From Bacteroidota bacterium (GTDB lineage: Bacteria > Bacteroidota > Bacteroidia > Chitinophagales > Chitinophagaceae): a stretch of 64,000 nucleotides of DNA. The notes under the pieces are model-generated. The model was not told the origin of the DNA, did not search any database, and was given only the letters and a program-made list of their open reading frames with translations. The position numbers and the translations under genes were made by a program. Where the stretch lies: positions 1 through 64,000 of the forward strand of contig CANGEP010000005.1 in assembly GCA_947452905.1 (NCBI GenBank). The letters are read 5' to 3'. Of this stretch, positions 17,192 through 25,830 are shown in pieces. Positions within the stretch are counted from its first letter, which is position 1. Every line of letters starts with the position of its first letter.

Positions 17192-19519
17192 ATGAATAAA
17201 TTATTTTTATTATTGGCCTGCGCTCCACTGGCGTTAAAGGCACAAACAAAATTCGCCGAAATTCCCTTTGCCGAAAATGTAAAAGCAATTAAAGTAAACA
17301 ATGAAATTACTTTAGGGTACTCAACAGTTTCGGGTATTAAAATTATTTATAAAGACGGGCTGCCTTTTAAAGATTTAAATAAAAATGGGCAGCTAGATGT
17401 GTATGAAGATTGGAGAGTGAATGCTAATGATCGTGCAAAAGATTTGGCTAAAAAAATGTCCATCGAACAAATTGCAGGCTTAATGTTATACAGTGGTCAT
17501 CAAGCTATACCAATGCCTCCAATGGGAATGTTTAAGGCTACTTATAAGGGGAAAGCGTATGCAGAAAGTGGTGCAAAACCCTACGATTTAACCGATCAGC
17601 AAATTGCTTTTTTAACCAACGATAATTTAAGGCATGTTTTAATTACCTCGGTAGAGAATCCTTTAGTGGCAGCGAATTGGAATAATAAAGTACAAAATTT
17701 AGTAGAGTCTATCGGACTAGGTATTCCTACCAATAATAGTTCCGACCCAAGACATGGAGCCAATAAAGATGCGGAGTATAATTCGGGAAGTGGCGGCTCT
17801 ATTTCTCAATGGCCCGAAGAGCTTGGATTAGCAGCTACTTTTGATCCTACCATTACACAAAAGTTTGGTTACATCGCTTCTAAAGAATATCGAGCATTGG
17901 GTATCACCACTGCTTTATCACCACAAATCGATTTAGCTACAGAACCAAGATGGAACAGGTTTGTAGGTACTTTTGGTGAAGACCCCTCCTTAGCCACAGA
18001 TATGGCACGTGCCTATGTAGATGGATTTCAAAGTTCGCCTACAGCCATAAAAGCTTATAATGGTTGGGGAAAGTTTAGTGTAAATGCCATGGTAAAACAT
18101 TGGCCTAGTGGTGGTCCCGAAGAAGCAGGTCGTGATGGTCATTTCGCCTATGGTAAATTTGCTGTGTATCCAGGAAATAATTTTCAAACACATTTACGCA
18201 CTTTTATTGAGGGTGCATTTAAATTAAATGGCAGCACTAAAAAAGCTGCTGCTGTGATGCCCTATTATACCATCTCTTATAATCAAGATAAAAAGAATGG
18301 CGAAAACGTAGGTAATGGCTTTAGTAAATACATCGTCACCGATTTATTACGAAATAAATATGGATACGATGGAGTGGTTTGTACCGATTGGTTAATAACA
18401 GGGAACGAAGGTCCAAAGCCAGATGTGTTTATGGGAAAATCTTGGGGGGTAGAAAAATTAAGTATAGCCGAGCGCCATTATAAGGTATTAATGGCGGGCG
18501 TGGATCAGTTTGGTGGTAATAACGATGCAAAGCCAGTAATAGAAGCTTATCAAATGGGTGTTAAAGAACATGGTGAAGCCTTTATGCGCAATCGCTTTGA
18601 GCAATCTGCAGTTCGATTATTATTAAATATTTTTAGAGTTGGCTTGTTTGAAAATCCATATTTGAATATAGACGAAACAAAAACTATAATTGGTCAACCT
18701 GCCTACATGAAAGCGGGGTATGAGGCGCAATTAAAATCGGTTGTTTTACTCAAAAACAAAAATAAAACCTTGCCTATTGCAACTGGTAAAACAGTGTATA
18801 TACCTAAGCGAGTTACACCCGCAGGAATCAACTTTTTTGGACAACCTTCGCCCGAAAAAATTGAGTACCCAGTGAATCTTGATTTAATTAAAAAATATTA
18901 TACCGTTACCGATGATCCTTCCAAAGCCGATTTTGCAATGGTATTTATTAAAAGTCCTGTAAGTGGCGGATACAGTAGAGCCGATAGAGAGAGTGGAGGT
19001 AATGGCTATGTGCCCATTAGTTTACAACTTAAAGAGTACACAGCGGTAGAGGCAAGAGCGCATAGTATTGCTGCAGGTGATCCAGTAGTTGATTCAACTA
19101 TTAAGGATCGTACCTATAAAGGCAAAACATCTAAATCGAATTCTTATCCCGATTTAAATACTATTATAGAAACTAAAAAAGCAATGGGTAATAAACCAGT
19201 GATTGTTTCGGTAGCTTTAACCAATCCAATGGTTTTTGATGAATTTGAAAAAGAAACAGACGCGATTGTTGCGGAATTTGGTGTTCAAGTAACTGCTTTA
19301 ATGGATATTATTTCGGGTAAAACCGAACCCTCTGCTTTATTACCCATGCAAATGCCTTTAAACATGAGTGAAGTGGAGAAGCAAATGGAAGATGTTCCTC
19401 ACGATATGACCCCGTATAAGGATAGTCAAGGACATGTTTATGACTTTGGTTATGGTCTTAATTGGAAAGGAGTTATTAAGGATGCAAGAACCATTAAGTA
19501 TGCAGTAAAAAAGAAATAA
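17192..19519 (+). CDS. Glycoside hydrolase family 3 (beta-glucosidase-like), exported
   Basis: 775 residues with a signal peptide ending at ALKAQ (~18). An early DLNKNGQLDVYEDW loop resembles the calcium-loop insert seen in many Bacteroidota GH3 enzymes. The TIM-barrel substrate-binding pair is K302-H303 in VKHWPSGGPEEAGRD, and the nucleophile is Asp399 in VVCTDWL. The C-terminal half carries the second GH3 domain. It probably cleaves terminal beta-glucosides in the periplasm; the exact linkage cannot be read from sequence. It ends 22 bp before a terminator (19541). Confidence 0.9.
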   Translation: MNKLFLLLACAPLALKAQTKFAEIPFAENVKAIKVNNEITLGYSTVSGIKIIYKDGLPFKDLNKNGQLDVYEDWRVNANDRAKDLAKKMSIEQIAGLMLYSGHQAIPMPPMGMFKATYKGKAYAESGAKPYDLTDQQIAFLTNDNLRHVLITSVENPLVAANWNNKVQNLVESIGLGIPTNNSSDPRHGANKDAEYNSGSGGSISQWPEELGLAATFDPTITQKFGYIASKEYRALGITTALSPQIDLATEPRWNRFVGTFGEDPSLATDMARAYVDGFQSSPTAIKAYNGWGKFSVNAMVKHWPSGGPEEAGRDGHFAYGKFAVYPGNNFQTHLRTFIEGAFKLNGSTKKAAAVMPYYTISYNQDKKNGENVGNGFSKYIVTDLLRNKYGYDGVVCTDWLITGNEGPKPDVFMGKSWGVEKLSIAERHYKVLMAGVDQFGGNNDAKPVIEAYQMGVKEHGEAFMRNRFEQSAVRLLLNIFRVGLFENPYLNIDETKTIIGQPAYMKAGYEAQLKSVVLLKNKNKTLPIATGKTVYIPKRVTPAGINFFGQPSPEKIEYPVNLDLIKKYYTVTDDPSKADFAMVFIKSPVSGGYSRADRESGGNGYVPISLQLKEYTAVEARAHSIAAGDPVVDSTIKDRTYKGKTSKSNSYPDLNTIIETKKAMGNKPVIVSVALTNPMVFDEFEKETDAIVAEFGVQVTALMDIISGKTEPSALLPMQMPLNMSEVEKQMEDVPHDMTPYKDSQGHVYDFGYGLNWKGVIKDARTIKYAVKKK

Positions 19520-19540
19520 CTTTTAAAGTATATAAAAAGC

Positions 19541-19567
19541 AAGGGCCATCAAGCGATGGCCCTTTTT
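19541..19567 (+). terminator. Intrinsic terminator after the GH3 gene
   Basis: Stem AGGGCCATC (19542-19550) pairs with GATGGCCCT (19555-19563) around an AAGC loop, followed by TTTTT. It closes the GH3 transcription unit and separates it from the barrel-protein genes that follow. Confidence 0.9.
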
Positions 19568-19614
19568 AGTGTAAATTAAATGTATTAATTTACTTTTATA
19601 ATTAAACAATTGTT

Positions 19615-20313
19615 TTGAAATATTTAGTTACCATACTTTTAATATTTGGAATAGCCATTACTTCTTTTTCTCAAACCAGTGGTAATATTCAATTAACCAA
19701 TAATGGAGTAGCGCCAGTGCCTATTTTTGCTTTAGGTAGCCCCGCGGTATTAACCACCGCTACCATCCGAAAAGGCAACTTTTATTTTAATCCCGAATTT
19801 AATTTAGGCATTGATGCTAAACCTTGGACAGTGTTTTCACGCATCGGTTATTATGTGGTAGAGAATAAAAAGTTTACTATTGGGTTTGCTGCAAATTTAA
19901 ATTGGTTCTTTTTAAAAAGAGATCAATTATTAAACAACGAAGAGTTTCAAGTGCAACGCTATGGCTCGGTAGAGTTTAATGGGCAGTATCATCCTAAACA
20001 GAATCAAACTCTTTATGTGTCCTATTGGCGTTCAGATAGGTTAGATAAAGTAGGGGTTCTATTTGAAGACTTTATTAATCTTGCCTATGGGGTTGATAAT
20101 ATTAAATGGGGCAACAAAAATGTTGTGAATATAAGACCCAGTGTTTTTTATCTCGAAGATTATCAATGGGTGAAAGGCTTTTTTACCGCCCAAACCAGTA
20201 CCTATCAAAAAGAAAACTGGAAATGCAATATTTTTTTAACTACTTCATGGCCACTTTCTAATATGCCAGGCACTTCTTTTATTTGGAATACAGGTGTAAA
20301 TATTCCGTTTTAA
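19615..20313 (+). CDS. Predicted outer-membrane beta-barrel protein, TTG start
   Basis: 232 residues of no family I recognise. The TTG at 19615 is taken as start because the signal peptide (MKYLVTILLIFGIAITSFSQ) begins exactly there and no ATG precedes it. The mature protein alternates short aromatic-rich strands (FYFNPEFNLGID, FSRIGYYVVENKKFTIGFAANLNWFF, YVSYWRS) and ends in INIPF-like residues, the look of a small barrel. It is followed by a second barrel protein and an MFS-like protein on the same strand, so these may form an export or uptake unit. Confidence 0.6.
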   Translation: MKYLVTILLIFGIAITSFSQTSGNIQLTNNGVAPVPIFALGSPAVLTTATIRKGNFYFNPEFNLGIDAKPWTVFSRIGYYVVENKKFTIGFAANLNWFFLKRDQLLNNEEFQVQRYGSVEFNGQYHPKQNQTLYVSYWRSDRLDKVGVLFEDFINLAYGVDNIKWGNKNVVNIRPSVFYLEDYQWVKGFFTAQTSTYQKENWKCNIFLTTSWPLSNMPGTSFIWNTGVNIPF

Positions 20314-20381
20314 ATAAATGAACTGTAAAAAATTTTAAACCTTTTACATTAATTTGTGTCAAAGGACTAATTGCTATGTTC

Positions 20382-21287
20382 ATGAAAAAAATATTTGTAC
20401 TCACTTTGGGAATTGTTTCATTTTTAAGTGGTTTTGCACAAAAAACAAAATCAAGCGATAGCACTCAATTTAAATTACAATTCGATTTTTTATCTAACTA
20501 TGTTTATAATGGCAGAGCCGATTCTGTTACCTATCCTTATCAAATTACTACGGCTACTTTAAATTTTGGAAAAGGATTGTATACTTCTTTCTCGGCCGAT
20601 TATTTACTTGCCAATGGACAAAATAGGTTCGATTTTTTTGAATTAGATTTAGGGAAAGAGTATTCTGTTGGAAATAATACATCGGGCGAAATTTATGCTT
20701 CTAAATATTTTTATTCCTCCAACGCAAATGTAATTAGTGGCGATATTACCTCCGATTTAGGGGCGAGTTTAAATCACGATTTTGGATTATTTCAAGTAAA
20801 TAATACCGCAGATATATTTTTCTCGGGAGCAACCGACTTGCAATATACTTTAGGATTATCCAAGTCGATCGATTTTGAATCCGAACAGGGGACTTGGAAT
20901 ATCACGCCCTCTATAAATGCTATTGGAACTAGCTTGGGCTATTATGAATCGGTCGTGAATCGGAAATTAAATCCAGCAAAAGGAGTAAAAACTAAATTGG
21001 CAAATGCCAATTTACCTACTGTAAATATTACCACCACAGTACAAGACAAAAAATTCACACTCATGGCTTCTGAATTTTCACTGCCCATTAGTTATGACAA
21101 AAAAAAATGGGGCTTTGAATTCACGCCTACTTATGCAATGCCCTTTAACTCTGTTACAACAAATTCTATTGTAAAAACTACAACAGGGGGAGTTACTACT
21201 ACCAATACTGCAAATAGTACGCCCTATTCCGAAAAAAACTTACGTAATATATTTTATGTGCAAGCAGGTATATTTTTTAAATTTTAA
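20382..21287 (+). CDS. Predicted outer-membrane porin-like protein
   Basis: 301 residues from the ATG at 20382; an ATG two codons earlier is equally possible. A signal peptide (MKKIFVLTLGIVSFLSGFAQ) is followed by repeated barrel strands such as FDFLSNYVYNGRAD, YTSFSADYL and GASLNHDFGLF, and a terminal aromatic (FFKF). The general look recalls short porin/TorF-like barrels, but the family is not certain. Together with the gene 2 bp downstream it may be part of a transport pair. Confidence 0.6.
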   Translation: MKKIFVLTLGIVSFLSGFAQKTKSSDSTQFKLQFDFLSNYVYNGRADSVTYPYQITTATLNFGKGLYTSFSADYLLANGQNRFDFFELDLGKEYSVGNNTSGEIYASKYFYSSNANVISGDITSDLGASLNHDFGLFQVNNTADIFFSGATDLQYTLGLSKSIDFESEQGTWNITPSINAIGTSLGYYESVVNRKLNPAKGVKTKLANANLPTVNITTTVQDKKFTLMASEFSLPISYDKKKWGFEFTPTYAMPFNSVTTNSIVKTTTGGVTTTNTANSTPYSEKNLRNIFYVQAGIFFKF

Positions 21288-21289
21288 AA

Positions 21290-21853
21290 ATGAAACTTAC
21301 TAAAGCCACAAAAATATTATTATTAGCCTCAAGCTTATGGTATTTTGGAGAAGGATTGTTTGGTCCTCTCTTTGCCATTTATGCCGAAAAAATTGGAGGT
21401 GATATGCTCGATATTACTTGGGCATGGGCTTTGTATTTAGTGGTCACAGGTATAAGTTATGGAGTGGTGGGTAAATTATTTATGCGTTCTAATTATAAAA
21501 AGCATGCGATGATTTTTGGCTATGGTTTAAATGCGGTGCTTACTTTTTGTTACATTTTTGTACATAATACTCAAGAGTTATTTTTATTGCAAATTGGCTT
21601 AGGTATTGCCGAGGCCTTAAGTACACCCATTTGGGATTCTTTGTTTGCTTCTAATTTAGAAGATAAAGAAAATTCGTTTCATTGGAGTTTAGCTTCGGGG
21701 CATACTCATTTTGTATCAGGTATTGCGATAGCCATTGGAGGGCTTATCGCTAATTATGTTTCCTTTGAGGCTTTGTTTATTGTAATGGGATGCATACAAG
21801 TATTAGCAACCCTCATTCAATCAACATTGGTTTTTGGGAAAGCAAATAAATAA
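21290..21853 (+). CDS. Half-size MFS-type membrane protein
   Basis: 187 residues with about six membrane helices, roughly half a 12-helix major-facilitator protein. ATKILLLASSLWYFGEGLFGP resembles the first MFS helix, and YGVVGKLFMRSNYKKHAMIFG resembles the helix 2-3 loop signature. It begins 2 bp after the preceding barrel gene and is likely cotranscribed. The start and stop are both clean, so this looks like a genuine small family rather than a frameshifted fragment, but that cannot be proved from one genome. Confidence 0.65.
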   Translation: MKLTKATKILLLASSLWYFGEGLFGPLFAIYAEKIGGDMLDITWAWALYLVVTGISYGVVGKLFMRSNYKKHAMIFGYGLNAVLTFCYIFVHNTQELFLLQIGLGIAEALSTPIWDSLFASNLEDKENSFHWSLASGHTHFVSGIAIAIGGLIANYVSFEALFIVMGCIQVLATLIQSTLVFGKANK

Positions 21854-22696
21854 CTAATTCTCTACCGCTTTTTCTAAATCGGCAATAATAAATTTTGACA
21901 TTTGTAAAAATGCATAGGAAGCTTTAGGAGCTGTTGCAGGATTGGTCATGTACTTTCCTATAACCGATGGAACAATTTGCCATGAAACTCCATACTTATC
22001 TTTGAGCCAACCACAACGGCCAGGCTTTCCCTCTTTTACTAAATAATCCCAATGGGTATCAATCTCCTCTTGTGTATCAACGGTTAAAACAAAGGAGACA
22101 GCTTCACTAAAGTTAAATTCGTGAGGGGCCGAGCTGTCCATGGCACAAAAGGGTAATCCATTTAATGTAAACTGTGCATATTTTAAATTGCCTTCTATAT
22201 CAGGTTCCCCTTTCTCATAAGCACTAGTGCTAATAATAGATGAATTAGTAAATAACTTAGTATAATAATCAATGGCTTCCTTGGCCTTCCCATTATTGTT
22301 TTGTACAAACATAAGGTTAGGAATTAATTTAGCACTGCTATTATGCCCAAACATTAATTGCCAGTTTACTCCATATTTATCGGCACACCATCCATATTGT
22401 TCACTCCATGGATATTTATTTAGTGGCATCAATACCTTTCCGCCTTCGATTAATTTATCCCAAGTACTTTTTATTTCATCTACCGAATCTATATTGACAA
22501 AAAAGGAGATCGAAGGATTGATAGCATAACCAGGACCTCCGTTTAAATGCATAAATCTTCGGCCCATTAATTTATACACTACTGCTAAAGGATTTTCGGA
22601 CAACATCTGAAAATCCGAAAAAGTGGATTGGTAAAATTTTGAGGCTTCTAAAGCATTATTATCAAACCAAAGACAAGTACCTATTTCATGTGTCAT
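21854..22696 (-). CDS. Tandem-domain PhnB-like VOC protein (PF06983 type)
   Basis: 280 residues made of two repeats of the PhnB/3-demethylubiquinone-methyltransferase-like fold. The first half has CLWFDNNALEASKFYQSTF and ends in WCADKYGVNWQLMFG. The second repeats the plan (NLMFVQNNNGKAKEAIDYYT to CGWLKDKYGVSWQIVPS). Each has the WxxDKYGxxWQ hallmark. No function is established for this family. It abuts the MFS-like gene tail to tail with no gap. Confidence 0.85.
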   Translation of the reverse strand: MTHEIGTCLWFDNNALEASKFYQSTFSDFQMLSENPLAVVYKLMGRRFMHLNGGPGYAINPSISFFVNIDSVDEIKSTWDKLIEGGKVLMPLNKYPWSEQYGWCADKYGVNWQLMFGHNSSAKLIPNLMFVQNNNGKAKEAIDYYTKLFTNSSIISTSAYEKGEPDIEGNLKYAQFTLNGLPFCAMDSSAPHEFNFSEAVSFVLTVDTQEEIDTHWDYLVKEGKPGRCGWLKDKYGVSWQIVPSVIGKYMTNPATAPKASYAFLQMSKFIIADLEKAVEN

Positions 22697-22801
22697 TTTA
22701 AGTTATTTTTAAGATTCTTTCTGCGAAAAACAAGCTCAAACTTAATACTAAATTGGGTCAAACAAAAATTTGCCACATTTTTTGTATCTTTAGAGTGATC
22801 A

Positions 22802-23536
22802 ATGAAAAAATTAATCCCTCATATTATTTTTTTTATTTTAGTATCATTTAGCTTTATTTCTTGTAAGCATGATATTATTAATCCAACACTAACAACCACT
22901 ACCGACACAATTGTGGTAGTTACGCCGCCAGCCAATGGGGGAGGTGGAACCACTAATGGTGGTGTTACTGTTTCTGATACTGTTTGTTTTAATACCGAAG
23001 TACTTCCTTTATACGTGAGTTATTGTGGCTCCTCGGGTTGTCACGATGTAAATTCGCATAGATCAGGAGTTATTACGGTTGACTATACAAATTTAAAAAA
23101 TGGTATAAAAGCAAAATCACCCAACAATAGTAGTTATTATACCATCATAGGTAACGGAATGCCTCCTCGTTCAAGTCCACAAATGACAAGTGCACATACT
23201 GCCACCATATTAAAGTGGATTAATCAAGGGGCGCTAAATACCAATTGCAATAATGTTTGTGACACCACTAAGTTTACGTACGCTAATGCAGTGCAAACTA
23301 TTTTAGCAGATAATTGTGGAGGATGTCATGGATCAAAACCAGGATCGGCAAATGTTTATTTAGGTGATTATGCTAGTGCTAAAGCATATATAACAACCAA
23401 TAAAACACTATTTATTAATGCCATCACCCATTCCACAACTTTAGTGGCTTCGCAAAGAATGCCTCCCTCAACTAAAATGGTGGATTGTAAAATTGCACAA
23501 TTACAAAAGTGGATAGCCAATGGATACCCCCAATAA
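22802..23536 (+). CDS. Lipoprotein with two heme-binding (c-type) motifs
   Basis: 244 residues. The lipobox ends at Cys21 (SFISC), so the protein is membrane-anchored. Two similar modules follow: a C75-x4-C80-H81 motif (CGSSGCHD) with a later MPP (Met120), and a normal C172-x2-C175-H176 motif (CGGCH) with another MPP (Met220). Each CxnCH plus MPP pair is what one expects for His/Met-ligated c-type heme. The wider CX4CH spacing is known from multiheme cytochromes. A Gly/Thr-rich linker (about 41-55) precedes the domains. It is the first gene of a tight operon with a second such lipoprotein and YceI. Confidence 0.8.
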   Translation: MKKLIPHIIFFILVSFSFISCKHDIINPTLTTTTDTIVVVTPPANGGGGTTNGGVTVSDTVCFNTEVLPLYVSYCGSSGCHDVNSHRSGVITVDYTNLKNGIKAKSPNNSSYYTIIGNGMPPRSSPQMTSAHTATILKWINQGALNTNCNNVCDTTKFTYANAVQTILADNCGGCHGSKPGSANVYLGDYASAKAYITTNKTLFINAITHSTTLVASQRMPPSTKMVDCKIAQLQKWIANGYPQ

Positions 23537-23537
23537 T

Positions 23538-23924
23538 ATGAGATTTATTTTAAAAGCATTAATGTTTTGTAGCTTATCTATATTGGTGGCTTCTTGTTTT
23601 TATGATAAAAAAGATTTGGTTTATCCTCAAGCTATCACTGTTACTTGCGACACTACTAATATCACTTATGCTATTACTGTAGCCACTATTCTAAAAAATA
23701 ATTGTAATAATTGTCATGCAGCTACTTTAGCCAATGCCAATGGAGCAGGGATTATTTTAGATAATTACACCGCAGTAAAAGCTTATGTAACTAATGGCCG
23801 ACTTTATAATTCAATCGTTCAAAATGGGCAAGCATCCGCTATGCCAAGAAATGCAGCAAAGCTAGATCAGTGTACCATTAATAAAATTGCTCTTTGGATA
23901 AATAAAGGAGCACCCAATAATTAA
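23538..23924 (+). CDS. Lipoprotein with one c-type heme motif
   Basis: 128 residues from the ATG at 23538. A start 18 bp earlier overlaps the previous gene and lacks the export sequence at its front. The lipobox ends at Cys20 (ILVASC), the heme motif is CNNCH (56-60), and the probable Met ligand is at AMPRN (Met102). It looks like a single copy of the module in the preceding gene, from whose stop its start lies 1 bp away, so the two very likely arose from duplication and are cotranslated. Candidate electron carrier on the outer or inner membrane. Confidence 0.8.
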   Translation: MRFILKALMFCSLSILVASCFYDKKDLVYPQAITVTCDTTNITYAITVATILKNNCNNCHAATLANANGAGIILDNYTAVKAYVTNGRLYNSIVQNGQASAMPRNAAKLDQCTINKIALWINKGAPNN

Positions 23925-23935
23925 AAAATATCTTC

Positions 23936-24478
23936 ATGAATAAAATTTTACTTTTTGCTTCTTTGTTTCTAGTAAGTTTTAGTGTAAATGCACAAAAAAT
24001 TTATGCTACCAAAAATGGACAAATTGTTTTTAATGCTACAGGGGGTATCGAAAAAATTGTAGCTGTAAACAATCAGGTGGATTCCAAATTTGTAGACGCC
24101 ACAGGTCAAATAATATTTGGGGTACTTATTAAAGGGTTCAAATTTGAGAACCAATTGATGGAAGATCATTTTAATGAAAACTACATGGAGTCGACTCAGT
24201 TTCCTAAAGCCGACTTTAAAGGGTATATAAAAAATATTAAAGAAGTAGATCTTACCAAGGATGGTAATTACAATATAAACTTAGAAGGTACATTAACGAT
24301 ACACGGAACAGGTCAGAAAGTAGCTACAACAGGTGTTTTGCAGGTACAACAGGGAAAAACTGCCATCACTGGCGAGTTTAGTGTTAAAATAAAAGACTAT
24401 GGTATTAAAGGATTGTATATAGGAGAAAAAATTGCAAGTGAAGCTAAAATAAAAGTTAACTGTAAGTATCAAAATTAA
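23936..24478 (+). CDS. YceI-like periplasmic lipocalin-type protein
   Basis: 180 residues with a signal peptide ending at VNAQ. The mature part has the YceI plan: strand repeats GQIVFNATGG, a GFKFENQLMEDHFNENYMES loop with many acidic/aromatic residues, FPKADFKGYIKNI, then LTIHGTGQKV and GEFSVKIKDYGIK. YceI proteins bind isoprenoid quinones or lipids in a beta-barrel pocket. Sitting between heme-motif lipoproteins and a DUF5777 barrel, it could carry a quinone-type cofactor for them (inference). It starts 11 bp after the preceding gene. Confidence 0.85.
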   Translation: MNKILLFASLFLVSFSVNAQKIYATKNGQIVFNATGGIEKIVAVNNQVDSKFVDATGQIIFGVLIKGFKFENQLMEDHFNENYMESTQFPKADFKGYIKNIKEVDLTKDGNYNINLEGTLTIHGTGQKVATTGVLQVQQGKTAITGEFSVKIKDYGIKGLYIGEKIASEAKIKVNCKYQN

Positions 24479-24482
24479 TCCT

Positions 24483-25394
24483 ATGCAAAAAAGGGTAGCT
24501 ATATTATTGTGTCTTTTTGTTTTTATAAGCACAGCATTTTTACAAGCACAAACCAATCAAAATTTTGATTTATTTGCTGAGAGCAATGCTAACTTATCTC
24601 CGGATATTACAACCGCTACTTTTAAAACAACCAGAATAGTAAACGGGCAATCTATCGAAAACGTAGGTGCTGGTGTTTTAGATTTTAGAATATTACATCG
24701 TTTTGGTCCTTTGTCTCAAGGCGGGTACAATTTTTTTGGCTTAGATCAGGCTACCATGAGAATTGGTTTAGACTATGGCATTAATTCACGCTTAATGATT
24801 GGTATTGGACGCAGTACCTTTGAAAAACAATACGATGCCTTTGTAAAATATCGAATTATCAGGCAACAATCAGGCGAAAGAAATATTCCTTTTAGCATGA
24901 GTTATGCAGGTACTGCCATCTACAAATCCCTAAAAGACGCAACTACTAACTACACCCCTTATGCTTCTGATAAATTTTCTTTTGCTCACCAAGTTTTATT
25001 GGCTAGTAAAATAAGCGATTATCTTTCTGTACAAGTAACGCCTACATTATTACATTACAATATTGTAGACAATGCTACTATCCCCAACGACTTTTATTCT
25101 TTAGGTACTGGTTTACGTTTAAGACTTAGTAAAAGAGTAAATTTAATTACTGAGTATTATCATCGTTTTAATAAACTTACTGGCTATGATGATCCGCTCA
25201 CCATGGGATTAGATATTGAAACTGGTGGGCATGTGTTTCAACTAAATGTTACTAATTCAACAGGTATGACCGAGCGTACTTTTATTAATGAAACCACAGG
25301 ATCTTGGTCTAAAGGTGATTTACGTTTTGGTTTTACCATCTCTCGTGTATTTATTGTTAGCCGTCCTAAAGAATTTAGAAATAATAATTACTAG
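24483..25394 (+). CDS. DUF5777 family beta-barrel protein
   Basis: 303 residues with a signal peptide ending at LQAQ. The features match the DUF5777 barrel family: FKTTRIVNGQS, FRILHRFGPLSQGGYNFFGLDQATMRIGLDYG and YHRFNKL, with many alternating aromatic strands. It is probably an outer-membrane barrel, function unknown. The 4 bp gap to yceI and the 2 bp gap to the OB-fold gene place it firmly in the operon. The same partner families appear together in other Bacteroidota from memory of the family, which I could not verify here. Confidence 0.8.
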   Translation: MQKRVAILLCLFVFISTAFLQAQTNQNFDLFAESNANLSPDITTATFKTTRIVNGQSIENVGAGVLDFRILHRFGPLSQGGYNFFGLDQATMRIGLDYGINSRLMIGIGRSTFEKQYDAFVKYRIIRQQSGERNIPFSMSYAGTAIYKSLKDATTNYTPYASDKFSFAHQVLLASKISDYLSVQVTPTLLHYNIVDNATIPNDFYSLGTGLRLRLSKRVNLITEYYHRFNKLTGYDDPLTMGLDIETGGHVFQLNVTNSTGMTERTFINETTGSWSKGDLRFGFTISRVFIVSRPKEFRNNNY

Positions 25395-25396
25395 CC

Positions 25397-25810
25397 ATGA
25401 AAATTAAAAACATCATTATTTTTCTAATAATCATTTTATTAGCGGCAGGATCTGTTTATTATTATGTTTTTATATATGCTAAAACGCATCATCGAAATAT
25501 TCAATCCGAACAGGGTATTGCTATTATTGCAGATTCATTAAGTGCACAATATCAGAATAACGAACAAGCAGCCAATGCAAAATTCTTAAATAAAGCAATT
25601 ATTGTAAAAGGGCAATTAATAAATATTACCCAAAATCAACAAGGTCAAACCACGCTACTATTAGGAAATGCCAATAGTTTTTCGAATGTTTCTATAACCT
25701 TAAGCAAAAACATATCGCTCACCCAAAAGCCCGGCGATTCAATTCTCATTAAAGGCTTGTGTACCGGTTTTTTATCGGATGTTATTATTACCGAAGCTAC
25801 TATTCAGTAA
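25397..25810 (+). CDS. OB-fold tRNA_anti-like protein with N-terminal membrane anchor
   Basis: 137 residues. One hydrophobic helix (about 5-27) is followed by a small domain of the tRNA_anti-like OB class: KAIIVKGQLINIT, TTLLLGN, then PGDSILIKGLCTGFLSD. The name is structural only, as these proteins are not tRNA synthetase parts. It would sit in the periplasm attached to the inner membrane. It lies 2 bp from the DUF5777 gene and 20 bp before the carboxylesterase gene. Confidence 0.72.
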   Translation: MKIKNIIIFLIIILLAAGSVYYYVFIYAKTHHRNIQSEQGIAIIADSLSAQYQNNEQAANAKFLNKAIIVKGQLINITQNQQGQTTLLLGNANSFSNVSITLSKNISLTQKPGDSILIKGLCTGFLSDVIITEATIQ

Positions 25811-25830
25811 GTTTTTCTTATATTCAGTAT

